Made by a program: the position numbers and the translations under genes | Origin: Buddleja alternifolia | Taxonomy: Eukaryota > Streptophyta > Magnoliopsida > Lamiales > Scrophulariaceae | Assembly: GCA_019426215.1 (NCBI GenBank) | Contig: CM033399.1 | Coordinates: 24,995,022-25,059,021, forward strand | Reading direction: 5' to 3' | DNA length: 64,000 bases | Shown here: positions 33,169-46,054 of the stretch, one piece after another | Position numbering within the stretch: the stretch's first letter is position 1 | Layout: each line of letters begins with the position of its first letter | The notes under the pieces: model-generated | Database searches by the model: none | The model's input: the letters and a program-made list of their open reading frames with translations, nothing else | What the model was told of the DNA's origin: nothing

Positions 33169-34213
33169 TGGCACATCATTATCGTTGTGCAATCCGTGGA
33201 CACATATACTATATCAAATTTAGTTAGTTGTTGTGACAGAATGTATTTAATTACTTAGACAAACTGATTATAAATACATTTGAGGAGTAAACATTTGCTA
33301 AGTTAAAACTATATCCTTATCTCCATCAACATAGTTCTCCAATTTCCTTGTATCCCAGAATAATAAAAGTATTCCGACATATTTAAAAATATATAACAAT
33401 TTCAATAGTTAAAAATATGTTAAATCTCGTAGTTATAAATTATAATATATTTATTTTCTATTTATATTTGTTGTTCATAATTTTTTGTCTAGTGTTAAAT
33501 ATTTTTATTAGCGTTATTCTTTTCAAAATAAAATAATAACCATCATTGTCCACGCACTTCCGTCTAATTGTAAATGAAGCAAGCGAATCATTATTGTTTT
33601 CAACAGAGAGAAAGGGAGGGAGGTCATAAATTTTCTAATAATTGAAAGGGCACTCACTTTTGTCTTTTTGAGCGTTAAAACCCATTTCATTTTCCTCCAC
33701 TCTCTTTTATAGCCATTAAATTGTTGGTTGAATCCTAAGCCCATTTCGATTATTTCTTTCTCATGTTTTCCCATTATATGAGATGATCAATGTGCCAAAA
33801 ATCTTCTTCAAAAGAAAAAAAAATGTGCCAAAAATAAAAAATGTGTTTGCTTCTAATAATAAAAAGAAAAAAGAGTGTCTGATTTATTTGAATATCACGA
33901 GTTCAAATCTCATTGAGAACGTAGAACTCGCCACTTTATGCGGGTGCATTATGAGTTTTTCATTTCATACCCTAATCTTTTCCCCAAGATACATCCATTT
34001 TGGTAAACTTAATTCTTTAAAAATGAAAATAACTCCGGGACGAAACCGTAACCAAAAGGAGTTTATCTTTTTTTGTTTGGACATTCAAAATTGACTAAAA
34101 AATAGCTAAAAGAATGCTTCAAATTAGTACTCTTTGAACTATCAATCAGACATATAAATGATGGAAGTGCGTGACCCCCTCATCCACCTCAGTAAGTCCA
34201 ACTGTTAATTGTC

Positions 34214-34265
<52 letters not shown>

Positions 34266-35453
34266 CATACGTGGTCCTCTCCAATATTTATCCTATAGAT
34301 TGACATGCACTAGCATTCCAGTCCAAAACAAATAACCAATAATTGCCTTGCTTTTTGTAAATTATTGTTAATGTAGATGATTTTTAAGTGTGGAGGTTGT
34401 TTATGTCCTCCACAAGTTTTGGTCTATTGCGGTCCTCCCTCCATTATTCGTGTAATTCATTGGGAGTCCATAGATGGTAGCTTCTTTTAGACGACAAATG
34501 ATTACATGCTTGGTTTTGAATGTTGTGAAAATGTATTTGTATTGCTCATTTTCTAAAACTATTGTAAAAATGCAATTTTATTTACAAAAGGCTACTCCCT
34601 ATTTTTCAATCTTTTTTTTCAAAATATACATACTTTTTAAAGTCTATATACCTCGTTTTTAAGACACAAGTTCTCAGTTAATTTTCAAAAACACTAAAGT
34701 AATAAATGTAAAATATATTCTCACAATAAAATGTTAATTATGGATCTTTCAATTCGTTGGACAAATTTTGTAATTCACTAATCCCTGAGCATTTTCATTT
34801 TTGAAGATTTCTCGTGAAAAACTTTGAAAATAGGAAATATTTCCACAAAATAAAATTCAAACAAATTTTCAACGTAACCCAAGTCTTTTCAAAGCAAAGG
34901 TATATACAATAAGTTGATGGTGAAGTATATCATATTCTTTAACTTTCTTTTTAAAGGCCACTTTTACTTTCTTTTTCTTCAATCATGTTCCACCACACCA
35001 AAAACATTACGAAGACAAAATATTGTGTGATAATATCAAAATTGTTATGGGTGATTCGTATATAGATGTAGTGAAACCAAATTTTATTTTGATACAATAA
35101 TGACTTTAATCAATTTAACAGTAATAAAAATTGTGTATAAAATATAAATTATTATTATTGACAATTAATGACACATATTGTCACAAATTTACGTAACAAT
35201 TTTTCTTGTGCCATATCAGCACTACACATATGTAACTAACGATCTAAAATGAGATTTATGCATATTTTTAGTTCTTCTAATTTTCAATAGTACAATATTA
35301 TTTTGACACTATTAAACTTGAGAAAGTGATAAACTAAAATTCTTGCCACCTAATAGAAGTAAATGACAACTTCATCATTATCACTTAACAAAAAATATAG
35401 GCTTTTTCTAAGTAACAATTTATATTGAATTGCCATTGAAAAATCTAATTTAG
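33169..35453. other. AT-rich intergenic DNA with a microsatellite
   Basis: No gene is supported. Compound (TA)n(TG)n at 34214-34263 is the only sharp feature. Confidence 0.5.
34214..34263. repeat. Compound (TA)n(TG)n microsatellite
   Basis: About 9 TA units followed by about 15 TG units. The alternating purine-pyrimidine run could adopt Z-DNA. Confidence 0.9.
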
Positions 35454-35463
35454 GGTAATCTAT

Positions 35464-35767
35464 AGGGAAATTTTACTTTTGGTCTCAAAAGATTTTGCCT
35501 ATTTCAGATTTAGTCTAGTTGCACTTTTGGTCCCATAGAATGACTGAAAAAGTTGCACTTTTAGTCTCAACCGTCAAAAAAATGGATGAAGAAAGGTAAG
35601 TGTCATACGGGCACTGTTTTTAGTACTTTTTGAGATAATTGCGTGTGTATGACATTCGCCTTTTTTATTCATTTTTTTACGGCTGGGACCAAAAGTACAA
35701 CTGAAATTCCAATTGGACTATATCTGAAATTGTCGAAGTCCTATAGGATCATAAATGAAATTTTCCT
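35464..35767. mobile_element. Mutator-like MITE, 304 bp, 10-bp TSD
   Basis: The direct repeat GGTAATCTAT flanks the element (35454-35463 and 35768-35777). Inverted ends begin AGGGAAATTTTACTTTTGG at the left and, on the complement of the right end, AGGAAAATTTCATTTATG. Inner pairs are TTTCAGATTTAGTC with TTTCAGATATAGTC, and CACTTTTGGTCCC with TACTTTTGGTCCC. Confidence 0.85.
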
Positions 35768-35777
35768 GGTAATCTAT

Positions 35778-37030
35778 ATCTAAAACCCCTGATGTTTTGA
35801 CTAAAATCAGATTCACCCTCAGGTTTTAAGAAATTACCCGTAAACTCTGAGTTTTATTTTCATTAACATTTAGGTCATGTCATCAGTGCCTGTTAAAGTT
35901 TTATTAAAAAGCATTGTGATCTAGCTAAAGTACCCTCTTAATAATATTTTTGAATTTTTTTAAATCGTTAATTTAGGGAAAAAAAGAACAATATTAAAAA
36001 AACAATTAAGAAAGTGTTATGATTATTATAAAAACACAAAAAATTATCTAATAATATAGAAAGTATTACATAAATGTTAAAATTATTAAAAATATTACAA
36101 GAATATCTAAAAATCTAAAAAAATATTAAATACATGTTAAATTATAATGAAATATTAATACATATGAAATAAATATTAAAATTTTTATAAAAGTATTAAA
36201 CACTATCTAATAATATAAAAAAAAACATAAATAAATCTTAAAATTATTATATAGACTCTGAAAATATACAAAAATTATATTAACTTAATTTTGCTATAAA
36301 AAGTATTTATATTAAACTTATATACAAATCGACAAAAAGTATATATATATAAAGAAAACATTAAAGATGTTTAAAAGTTCGAAAGAAAATCAAAATATAA
36401 TTTCAAGATTTTTCAAATTTTAATTTTAGTTTTTATTTTTTTTTAATTTTGTAATGTTTATAAAATTTTAGATTTTTCAGAGTTTAACTTACGGAAAATT
36501 GGGGGGAAATCCTCATTCATTAATTGAAGATGGGGATCAGTGCCCAACCATGTTTTCATCCTCTACACACACCCTATCTTAACTAAAAAATTTCTTCTAA
36601 CTCCCCAATGCATGCAAAAAGACATAAATTCCCCCACTAACATAACTAATTACAACATGCCATTTTTTTCTTTTTTCTTTTTCTTTTCAAATAAATAAAT
36701 AAACAACCCCACCCACCTCACCTCTGCCCCCAACTGCCACCACCGCCGTTGGTGACTACAGGCGACCGTCGACGACGACCGACGACACCTCTGGAGACCA
36801 CCACCATCTCTAGTGACGCCTCAGACGACCACCACTACCATCGCCGGCGACACCTCCGATGACCACCAACAAAGCATTGCCGCCGACACCACCTTCCATC
36901 CTCAACATGATGATTAAAGCTAACAATAAGTATGGTTACATCTACGATGAAGTATGCTTAAAGTACACTGACGTATGTATACAGTAAATATGACGTATAG
37001 ATAAAGAGAATATGAAGTATGATTGAGTAA
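35778..37030. other. AT-rich DNA with a GC-rich island at 36715-36905
   Basis: The first 100 bp resemble a single Mutator-like end (ACCCCTGATGTTTTGAC). The island is full of CACCACC and CGACGAC words and encodes only low-complexity peptides in any frame. It may be a captured fragment like that at 32320-32720. No gene is called. Confidence 0.4.
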
Positions 37031-37619
37031 ATTATTGACAAATATTAGCTTACATTTGAAGCCAAATCTGATTCATACTAGATAGTTTTTGATAATTTGG
37101 CAACATTTCTACAAATCTCTATGTGTCTGCTATGAAAGAAGAAGAAATGATTTAAGATTTCGAGCATCGTACAGTGCGTTATAGACTTTCTCGTGAATTC
37201 GCGCAATACTGTCAGTAAATTTTAGCTTATGTTTAACGACAAATATGTTTCATACAAGATATTTTTTGATAATGTGTCATACGTTTATAGAAATCCTTAT
37301 GTATCTTTTATGAAAGAGAAAAACGATTTATGATTACGAGTATCGTATGATGTGTTATGGACTTTCTCGTGATGTCTTGCAAAACTGTCGATAAATTTTA
37401 GCGTATGTTTGAAGAAAAACCTATTTTATACTAGATATTTCTCGATAATATGTCATACATTTTTTGAAAATCACTATGTGTCGACTTTGAAAGGAAAGAA
37501 ATGGTTTATGATTCCGAGCATTTTACAATGCGTTATGGACTTTCTCGTGAAGTCGCGAAATACTGTCAATAAACTTTAGCTTATGTTTGAAGCAAAAACT
37601 ATTTTATACTAGATGTTTC
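37031..37619 (+). repeat. ~177-bp satellite-like tandem array, part 1
   Basis: About 3.3 monomers. The landmark TTAGC recurs at 37045, 37222, 37398 and 37576, giving spacings of 177, 176 and 178. Each monomer has TTATACTAGATNTTT, GATAATGTGTCATACA, CTATGTGTC, TTTATGATTCCGAGCAT, TGCGTTATGGACTTTCTCGT and AAACTGTCNATAAATTTTAG. Monomers are clearly diverged. Split by the copia element that follows. Confidence 0.85.
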
Positions 37620-39007
37620 TGTTAGGAGTATGCCCTCATTTCCAATGAGGAAATAGATTGCATAGGGCTTTTACCTTTATGTTGTACAAACTCTTGTTTT
37701 GGAAGAAAAGGCAACCATAATCCAATTACATTGGTATTTATTTGGTGACTGTCAATGATTGGATTACAGGTCATGTAAGTGTGCTTGAGCCTTAGACCTG
37801 AGGAGTCACGAAGATTGTGCCTGTGACACTAGACTTGTTATAGAGTAGTTAGATCCAATTCACCCTTAGGTGGGATTGACCTCGAAGTACGTTCTAGGTG
37901 GACAAGCAGCAATTGTTCGGTGACTGCCACCATGGGATTTACTGTCTCGAGTAGTAAATGAGTTAACGTGTTGAACGATCATAGGTAAATGAAATTATAG
38001 ATTTTTGGTCAAAACGAGAAAACTAACCCGTGCGGAACACGAGTGGTAGTTTAATAATTTAATCTTACTATGATTTATTAAGCACATCATTGAGTCCTGT
38101 GAGTTTAATACATTCCAAGACTCTCACTCGATCGGGATGTTAGAGTGAAAGTCTTATACTCACATGGTATCTGTGACCTAGAGGTTCGTATTGATTAAAT
38201 CATTTTAATCTCAATTGGATTTCGATGTGGGTCTATAGAACTGGTTACGTGACACCCACATCCTTGGTACCCCCCATTGCCAATTGAGACGAACTTAGAG
38301 ACTCGCGCTTTTAAGCAAACAAGTGAAGAAAAATCTAGTTATCAAATAAGGTTAATTTAGTAATTTGTCATTTGATGAACAAATTGTTTTATTTAATTAA
38401 TTAGATTAATTTATATAAATTGAAAACTAATCAATAAATAATTAGATTTATTTATTATTTATTCCTATTAGCCTAAATTATTAATTGGAATAATTAATGT
38501 AGCTAATTAATAATTAATATCATATATTAATTAGATTAATATATGTTGGACTTAATTAATAAGTGGACTAAGTTGAAAGTCAACTTAGCCCACCAAAAAA
38601 TGGAAGTAGGCGTGTATTATGAGCTTGATGGGCTCAATGAATGAATTAATTCCAAACTCATTATCTCACTTAAATACATACCTAAGTTATTAACCTAATG
38701 GAGAACACCGCCTAACAACTAGAGAAGAGAAAATTCCCTCTCCCCTCATCAACCTAGTCGTTGGCCTTCGTCAAGCCAAAGAGGAAGTGAATTTTTCTAC
38801 AACTTTTTTCGGCGTGATATCTAGAGGTGGAAATTCGGGATTGCTGCTACCATGATAAATCAAGAAATTAGAGTTCTCATACAAAGTTAGTTTTAGATGT
38901 AATTCGATTTCATCAATTTTACTATAAATCATTAAACCCCAAAGTGATCCAATTTGTGAATTCAGATGTACTTATTTTTCGCTGCGCATGAACCAGGATT
39001 CACAACG
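37620..39007 (+). repeat. 5' LTR of copia element 2
   Basis: It starts TGTTAGGAGTATGCC and ends GGATTCACAACG, followed by GTGGTATCATAG, a worn Met-tRNA primer site. Compared with the 3' LTR it lacks about 285 bp after TTGTTTTGGAA. Confidence 0.85.
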
Positions 39008-40800
39008 GTGGTATCATAGTCAGGTTTATGGCGTTTAATGAGTTTTTGAGTTGTTCTTTATGGTGAAAATTTTATATTCGTGAATATTTTGATGAAAGAT
39101 TTTATTATATTTTATTTTCATGTGTATATTTAATTTTTAATATATTAAATCTAATTTGTTAGACAATTACAAAATTTATTTTTGAAAATAAATCAATTTT
39201 TAACATTGTATTTAAGTTTATTGCATGATTATAAAATTAATGGATTAAAAAATTACGCGAAAAAGACGACTCAGAGAAGTAGCCAGCAGCCACCGGAGCA
39301 GGCGGCACACTAATGGGCCAACAGCAGTCTGCCAAAGCGGACGTGGCCCACACATATATGCGCTGGCCCGTGGCCCACTTTAATAAAAAATTATTATTAT
39401 TTAGGCCAACCCGGTTGGGTCGTGGGTGATCCACCTGGTGGATCACAAAGGCGACCTACGAGTTAAAATAATTTAAAATTTAAAATAAATATTTAATTTA
39501 ATTTAGAATAGTTTTAAAATTAAATTTGAATAAAATTGATTTGGAATTAATTCTATACATAATTTTAAATTAGATTTAAAATTATAATTAATCCCAGACT
39601 AGTGAATTTATTTTGAATTAATTCATTGTCAAATCATCTGGAAAATGATTTTTTGAATTTAAATTAGATTTAATGACCAGTAGGATTAAACGTGAATTAA
39701 CTTTAAATTAATTCTTATTATTTTTCAATCTTTACCTAATTAAATTAAAATTAGATTTTAATTTTCTCTTTTGAAAGAAAGCTAACATAATGATTAATTT
39801 TTATTTTGTTGCTTCGATGCATGCTATGTGGGATGCCTTCAAATGGACTATGTTTTCTTTTTGGGTTTTGTTATCTGAGTTGAATTGGACCAAAATTTAA
39901 GCCCCCCAGTTTGTATTTTAATTTTTATAGATGTATGTATAGGTTGCATTTCTATGTATTTATTAGAATAGGGCCTTGAAGGAAGAAGATCTGTTTGGAG
40001 CTGGAAGACCCAAAGTTAGACGATAGGTTAGATCTTATGGGGCCCTTAACCCCTTATTGGGCCATTGTCTTAGCCCAACCTAGATAAGTCCATGGAAAGC
40101 ATATGTGGTAGAATTTCTAGGTGTTTTCTGCTTTTACTTATATCCATGTTTGCGCGTTAAAAATGAATAATGTGCAAAATAGACAATCAGTGAACCTAAA
40201 ATTCTCCCACTAAATAATACTAAATATTTATAAAAGGGAATTGGATGTCCCTACTCTCCATCAAATTTAGAAAAAATAAATTTATGTCTAGTGCATAATT
40301 TCTTCTCAGAAAGTGGGGTTATGCATCAAGACATTTATTTAAATTTTCTAAGTGCATTTGAAGCCATCAATCAAAGCAAATTCCAACCCATATATCGTTA
40401 AAGAGTTGCAAAGTGGAATTCAACTGTTAGATTGATAGGAGTTGATGGGCCCAAGTTCAGATAGATCACCCTATATATCGTTAAAGGGTCGTGGTCTCGC
40501 GATCCATGAGCCAAACTAAGATTGAAATGCTTGTTTGACAAGGCTGGCAGAGATTGTCGCTTTGATGAATTTAGTGAGCCATATACCATTAAAGGGTTGC
40601 AGCTCACCGAATTTATTAAAGAACTCAATCACTCACTACGAAATCTTTTCAAAAAGATTTTCGAATATTGTAGTGGGAGTGTAGTAATTCAAAAAATGTA
40701 GTGGAAGCCAAGTCAAAAATCAAAGCCCTGCTTTTACTTGGTGTACAACATAATAACCTAATTAAATCTTTCTTATTTGCTGCAATCATATATCTCTCTC
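39008..40800 (+). other. Leader between 5' LTR and gag of copia element 2
   Basis: Untranslated leader of the element. AT-rich, with GC patches at 39270-39450. No gene is seen. The phrase ATATATCGTTAAAG, or a close variant, recurs at 40391, 40470 and 40570. Confidence 0.5.
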
Positions 40801-41945
40801 AAGAATGGTTAATAACCTCCTCATGGTTTTGCTTGAGAAAAACGTCCTCATTGGACCAGACTACACTGATTAGCTCAGAAACATAAGAATTGTCTTTAGT
40901 TTAGAGTCTCTCAGGTATGTACTTGAAGACAACAATCCCTCTGTCCCAGCAGAGGATGTTGAAGACGAAGCACGAAATGCCTATGACACTTGGTTTAAGG
41001 ACGACATTCGTGTCAAGGGGTATATGCTCGGCTCCATGAACAATGAATTGCAATGATCGCACGAGAACATGGAAGACTCAAAATCGATAATGCTGCATCT
41101 CAAGGAGCTTTATGGAGAGCATAGTAGGACTGTTCGATATAGATATCGAAAGAACTCTTTAGAGCAAGGATGGGAAAAGGCGAGAATGTGGGAGACCACC
41201 TACTCAAAATGATTTCCATGATAGAGAGATTGGAGGCTCTCGATTTCTTCATGGATTTTCACATTTAGACGAATCTCATCCTCAAATCACTCCATAGCTC
41301 TTTTTCACAGTTCATAGTGAACTTTAACATGAATGATATTGAATGTACTTTAGCTGGGCTAATGAACAAATTGATGAGTGCCCAAGGCCAAATGAATCCA
41401 GCGGGAAAAGAGTCGGCTTTAGCCATCTCTACCACTAGAGCTCCTAAGCTCTACAAGAAGAAAAGAGTCAAGAAGCAGAAGGGAGCACTTAAGGCTGAAG
41501 GAAACATAGGAAAGGGTAAGGCATCCAATGTTCAAAAGTTCAAAGGGCATGAACCAAAGAAATCAGACATCTACCTTTACTGCAAAGAGGCTGGTCACTG
41601 GAAGTGTGACTGTCCTAAGCTGAAGGCCGAAGCTGCTTTAGGTATGGAACTTAATGTTTTAGAAACAAATTATTCTATGAATGTATTCTCTACTTCTTGG
41701 ATTCTAGACTCTAGAGCTAGTGCTCATGTCTATGTTTTGAAACAGGATCTGGAAGGAAATAAGAGGCTCGAGGAATGAGAAGTGATGATCAATGTTGGCA
41801 GCAAACATAGTGTGGTAGCCACCATATTGGATCCACTTCTCTTATTCTATCTTCTGGACATTTTGTTACATTAGATGAATGCTTTGTTTTGCCCAATGGG
41901 CTTAAAAACATTTGTTCAATTCCTACTTTGGTAACAAAACATAAT
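40801..41945 (+). pseudogene. Copia gag and protease, broken
   Basis: Gag homology starts near 40830 and reads IRIVFSLESLRYVLEDNNPS, then DDIRVKGYMLGSMNNELQ, the UBN2-type gag fold. It then breaks by stops and frameshifts, and reopens at 41317-41778 with FNMNDIECTLAGLMNKLMSA. The zinc knuckle YLYCKEAGHWKCDC has lost its first Cys. The protease site reads WILDSRASAHV, where Gly of the DSGA motif is Arg. Protease homology goes on to about 41945 in another frame and is cut there by the antisense LTR. These changes abolish particle maturation. Confidence 0.8.
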
Positions 41946-43217
41946 GTAAATGACACAAGATATGAAAGGTTCACTGGGTGATGTAATCCCAGCTATGTCC
42001 TTCTTCTCCTTTTCACTCAGAGTAAATTCACTAAATGATAATCGAAATCTTCACACAGAGGACTTCTACAACTGGTGAATGAACACGAAAATGATCTTGA
42101 GCTCCTTGATTACATAGACTTTAGCTCCACTTGAGATCTCTTCAACAAGCTTCTCTCACTCAGAAATACTACTTGCAAAAACAACAACTTTCTCACACAG
42201 ATGAAAGAGATTGAAGGGTTTTGTCACAAAGGTTTGTTTTGATTTTTGGAAGTTCAAACAACTTGGGATATCTCAATGATAATGAAAGGTTCTTCTAAGG
42301 AAGATATTTGAGATATCGGTGACTGTCTTTAGAATGTATCAAAAGCTTGGAGAATTTTGGCTATGGAGTTTGTAAGCTTTTCTTGTAAGTATTTCAGCAA
42401 AGTTTTGACCTATTTTCTTGTGTATGTGTGTGTATATTTAGGGTTAGTTGAATGGTACTATTTATGGAGATTTCTTGGGATTTTTCCGTTGGAAACATGC
42501 AGGCGCGTGTCTCTCACGCAGTGAGTGAATAGTCCCTTTTTTTGACACTCCTGAATATCTGGTCCATTGATTGGATGTGGCAGACTTTGAGCACTGACAG
42601 TCTAGTCAAAGTTGGCTAGTCTGTATGCAATTCGTTCGTATCACATTTAATGCTCTTATCAGGCATTTGATACATTTGAATTTATTTTTCGTTGGAAATA
42701 AATGCCCATTGATGATTACATTTAAGTTCTTCATGACTTCGGAGTTTATTCTAGGTGAATCTGATCTCTCAATCACTTGGAAGCTTAATCGCTAATTCAT
42801 ACTCCTAAAATGTCCTTAGCATTTGACAGATGCTTAGGACAAGCTTCATCTTCACTTGACTTCAGATGCTGATCTTCAACTTTATCTTTGACAGACTCAT
42901 TTAGAATTCTATCAGCGACTTGGTATCCAATACTTAGTCTCTATAAGATAAAAATACAAGTCTAATCTAAAAATTACAACTTAATAACTTTGTTAAAACG
43001 CTAGAAATTTCCTATCTTGTCATCATCAAAACATTTAACATGAAATTTCCTATAAGATAAAAATACGTAGTCTAAAATCTATAAGATAAAAATACAAGTC
43101 TAATCTAAAAATTGCAACTCAATAAATTTGTCTACATGCAAGTCTAATCTAAAAATTACAACTTAAAAATTTCCTATTTTGTCATCATCAAAACATCTAA
43201 CATGAAATTTCCTAACA
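41946..43217 (-). mobile_element. Antisense LTR fragment of the copia-3 family
   Basis: On the minus strand it starts TGTTAGGAAATTTCATG at 43217 and follows the LTR at 49732-52674 through TTTGATGATGACAA, TTCTAGGTGAATC-like, and GCTGGGATTACATCACC, to about 41946, where homology ends before the LTR's own 3' end. The first 250 bp contain extra tandem copies of an AAGTCTAATCTAAAAATT unit. It sits between protease and RT, replacing the integrase. No TSD is possible as one end is lost. Confidence 0.75.
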
Positions 43218-44367
43218 ACCTGGATTATGAAATCTGGAAAATGGATGTGAAAACCGCGTTTTTAAATGGATTCCTCGAGGAGGACATCTATATGGATCAA
43301 CCCAAAGATTTCATATCCAAGAAAGATTCTCATAAGGTGTGTAAATTGAATAGATCCATTTATGGACTCAAACAAGCCTCGAGGAGCTGAAATCTCCATT
43401 TTGATGAAAAAGTTAGGAACTATGGAGTCATCAAGAACGAAGATGAACCATGCGTTATATAGGCCTATTGACCTTGGTCAAAATATGGCTTCAAGCACGT
43501 TCTCCATGAAAGACTTAGGAGAAGCCATCTATATCCTTGGGATTCGGGAATTTCTCAATCCCTCTACTTAGTAAAGGTTCGGGATGGAAGATTCTAAGAG
43601 AGGCCTGTTGCCCATGAGATATGGACTTCATCTCTCCAAATTGATGAATCCTCAAAGTGAGGAAGATCGAAAGAGGATGAATGCCATTCTCTATGTATCA
43701 ATCTTAGGGAGTCTCATGTTCGCTATGTTATGAGAGATCAAACATTGTTTACGTTGTAAGCGTAATAGGTGGGTTTCAAGCTAACACAGGAGAAAAGAAT
43801 TGGATCGCTGTGAAATGTATCCTTAAGTACTTCAGAAGAACTAAGAATGTGTGTTTGACAAATAGAGAACGAGAACTTAAAGTGGATGGTTACACCGACT
43901 CAGACTTCCAGTCAAACGTCGACGATCATAAGTCCACTTCTGGGTTTGTATTCACTTTGAATGGTGGAGAAGTGACTCAGAAAATTTCCAAGTTAAGCAC
44001 AATTGTAGATTCCACCACTGAAGCTGAATACGTGGCTGTCTCAGAGGCTGCCAAAGAAGCTATTTGGATAAAGAAATTTGTGGCAGAACTTTAAGTGATT
44101 TTTAGTGTGGAACTCCCATTGCCACTCTTCTGTGACAGCAATGGAGCCATCGCTCAGGCTAAGGAACCAAGGACTCAAAGCAAATCCAAACACATAGAGA
44201 GAAAATATCATATCATTAGAGAGACCGTTGGAAGAGACGATATTTTCGTGCAGAGAAAGAATTCAGTGAATAACGTATATGATCCACTCACCAAGCCACT
44301 ATCACAGGCAGTGCTAGAGCGATATCTGGAAAGGATGGGTATTAGATACCATAGCAATTGCCATTGA
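43218..44367 (+). pseudogene. Copia RT and RNase H, broken
   Basis: The RT segment begins DYEIWKMDVKTAFLNGFLEE and IYGLKQASR. The part with the catalytic YVDD box is missing: the frame jumps to FSMKDLGEAIYILGI. RNase H is better kept: VDGYTDSDFQSNVDDHKS and TTEAEYVAVSEAAKEAIW (43810-44094), then after one stop LPLFCDSNGAIAQAKEPRT and SKHIERKYHIIRE to 44367. Stops and deletion make it inactive. Confidence 0.85.
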
Positions 44368-44382
44368 GTGCAAGTGGGAGAT

Positions 44383-46054
44383 TGTTAGGATTATGACCTC
44401 GAAGCCAACGAGAAAATAAATTGTATAGCGTTTTTACCTTTATGTTGTACAAACTCTTGTTTTGGAATTAAAGACAAATTACATTTGTTCAAATAAATCT
44501 TAATGTCATTAATAAGCATTGAACATATAAGTCCTAAGTAAATCAAGAGAGAGCTTCTACTTCTTAAGGAGATGGACACTAGAAGCGTGCATTTCTTGAT
44601 TACTTAAAAGGGTTTCGCAAGTCGAACAGTCTTAATTAGACATTATTTCCAACTTGTATGACACAAGCTCTGATAAGGAATGTCAATTGGTCACTAGGTT
44701 ATAGTGGGAGCTTGTGCTGTAGATATGTCAATGGAATTGACATATTCGAACACGGCTTACCGTAATCCAATCACATGGCTATTTAGTTGGTGACTATCAA
44801 TGATTAGATTACTGGTCAAGATAGTGTGCGTGAGCCTTAGACCTGAGGAGTCACGAAGATTGTGCTTGTGACACTAGGTTTGTTATTAGAGTAATTAGAT
44901 CCAACTCATCCTTAGGTGGGATCGATCTTGAAGTATGGTTTAGGTGGGCAAGTAGCAATTGTTAGGTGACTGCCAATAGGGAATTCACTGTCTCGAGTAG
45001 TAAATGAGTTAACGTGTTGTGCAATCATAGGTAAATGAAATAATAATCCTTTAGCCAAAGCAAGAAAACTAACTCGTGTGGAACACGAGGGATAGTTTAG
45101 TAATTTCATCTTACTATGATTTATTAAGCACAACATTGAGTCCTGTGAGTTTGACATATTTCACGACTCTCACTCGATCAGGATGTTACAGTGAAAGGGT
45201 TATACTCACATGGTGTCTGTGACCTAGAGGTTCGTATAGATTAAATCACTTTAATCTCAAATGAGTTTCGATGTGGGTCGACGGACTAGTTAGGTGACAC
45301 CCACATCTTTGGTATCATCCCATTGTCAATTGAGACTAACCTAGAGAGTCACATTTTTAAGGAAATAAGTGAAGAAAATCTCTATTTATCAAATAAGGTT
45401 AATCTAGTAATTTGTCATTTGATGAACAAATTAATTTATTTAATTAATTAGATTAATTTATATAAATTGAAAATAAATAATAAATAATTAGATTGATTTA
45501 TTAATTATTCCTTTTAGCCTAAATTATTAATTAGATTGATTAATTTAGCTAATTAATAATTAATATCATATATTAATTAGATTAATATATGTTGGATTTA
45601 ATTAATAAGTGGACTAAATTGAAAATCAACTTAGCTCACCAACGAATCGAAGTAGGCGTGTATTATGAGCTTGATGGGTGCAAGAAATTAATTAATTCCA
45701 AGCCCATCATCTCACTTAAACACATACATATGTGATTAACCTAATAAAGAACACTACGTGACAACTAGAGAAGAGAAAATTTCCTCTCCCCTCATCAACC
45801 TAACCGTCGGCCTTCATCAAGCCAAGGAGGAAGCAGACTTTTCTTCAACTTTTTTTGGCGCGATATCTAGAGGCAGAAATCCAGGATTGCTGCTATTGTG
45901 ATAAATTAAGAAATTAGATTTCTCATAAAAGGTTAGTTTTAGATGTAATTCGATTTCATCTATTTTATTAAAAATTATTAAACCCTAAAAGTGATCCGAT
46001 TTGTGAATCCAAATATGTTTATTTTTTATTGCCCATGAACCAGGATTCATAACA
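44383..46054 (+). repeat. 3' LTR of copia element 2
   Basis: It starts TGTTAGGATTATGACC just after the polypurine tract AAGTGGGAGAT (44372-44382) and ends GGATTCATAACA. At 1672 bp it is the fuller LTR. Confidence 0.9.

Larger units (their letters stand above)
37620..46054 (+). mobile_element. Ty1/copia element, 8435 bp, in the satellite array
   Basis: The TSD GTTTC (37615-37619 and 46055-46059) is perfect, and removing the element rejoins a satellite monomer at GATGTTTC|TTGATAATG. The order is LTR, primer site, gag, protease, an antisense LTR fragment, RT, RNase H, polypurine tract, LTR. All genes are broken. Confidence 0.92.
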
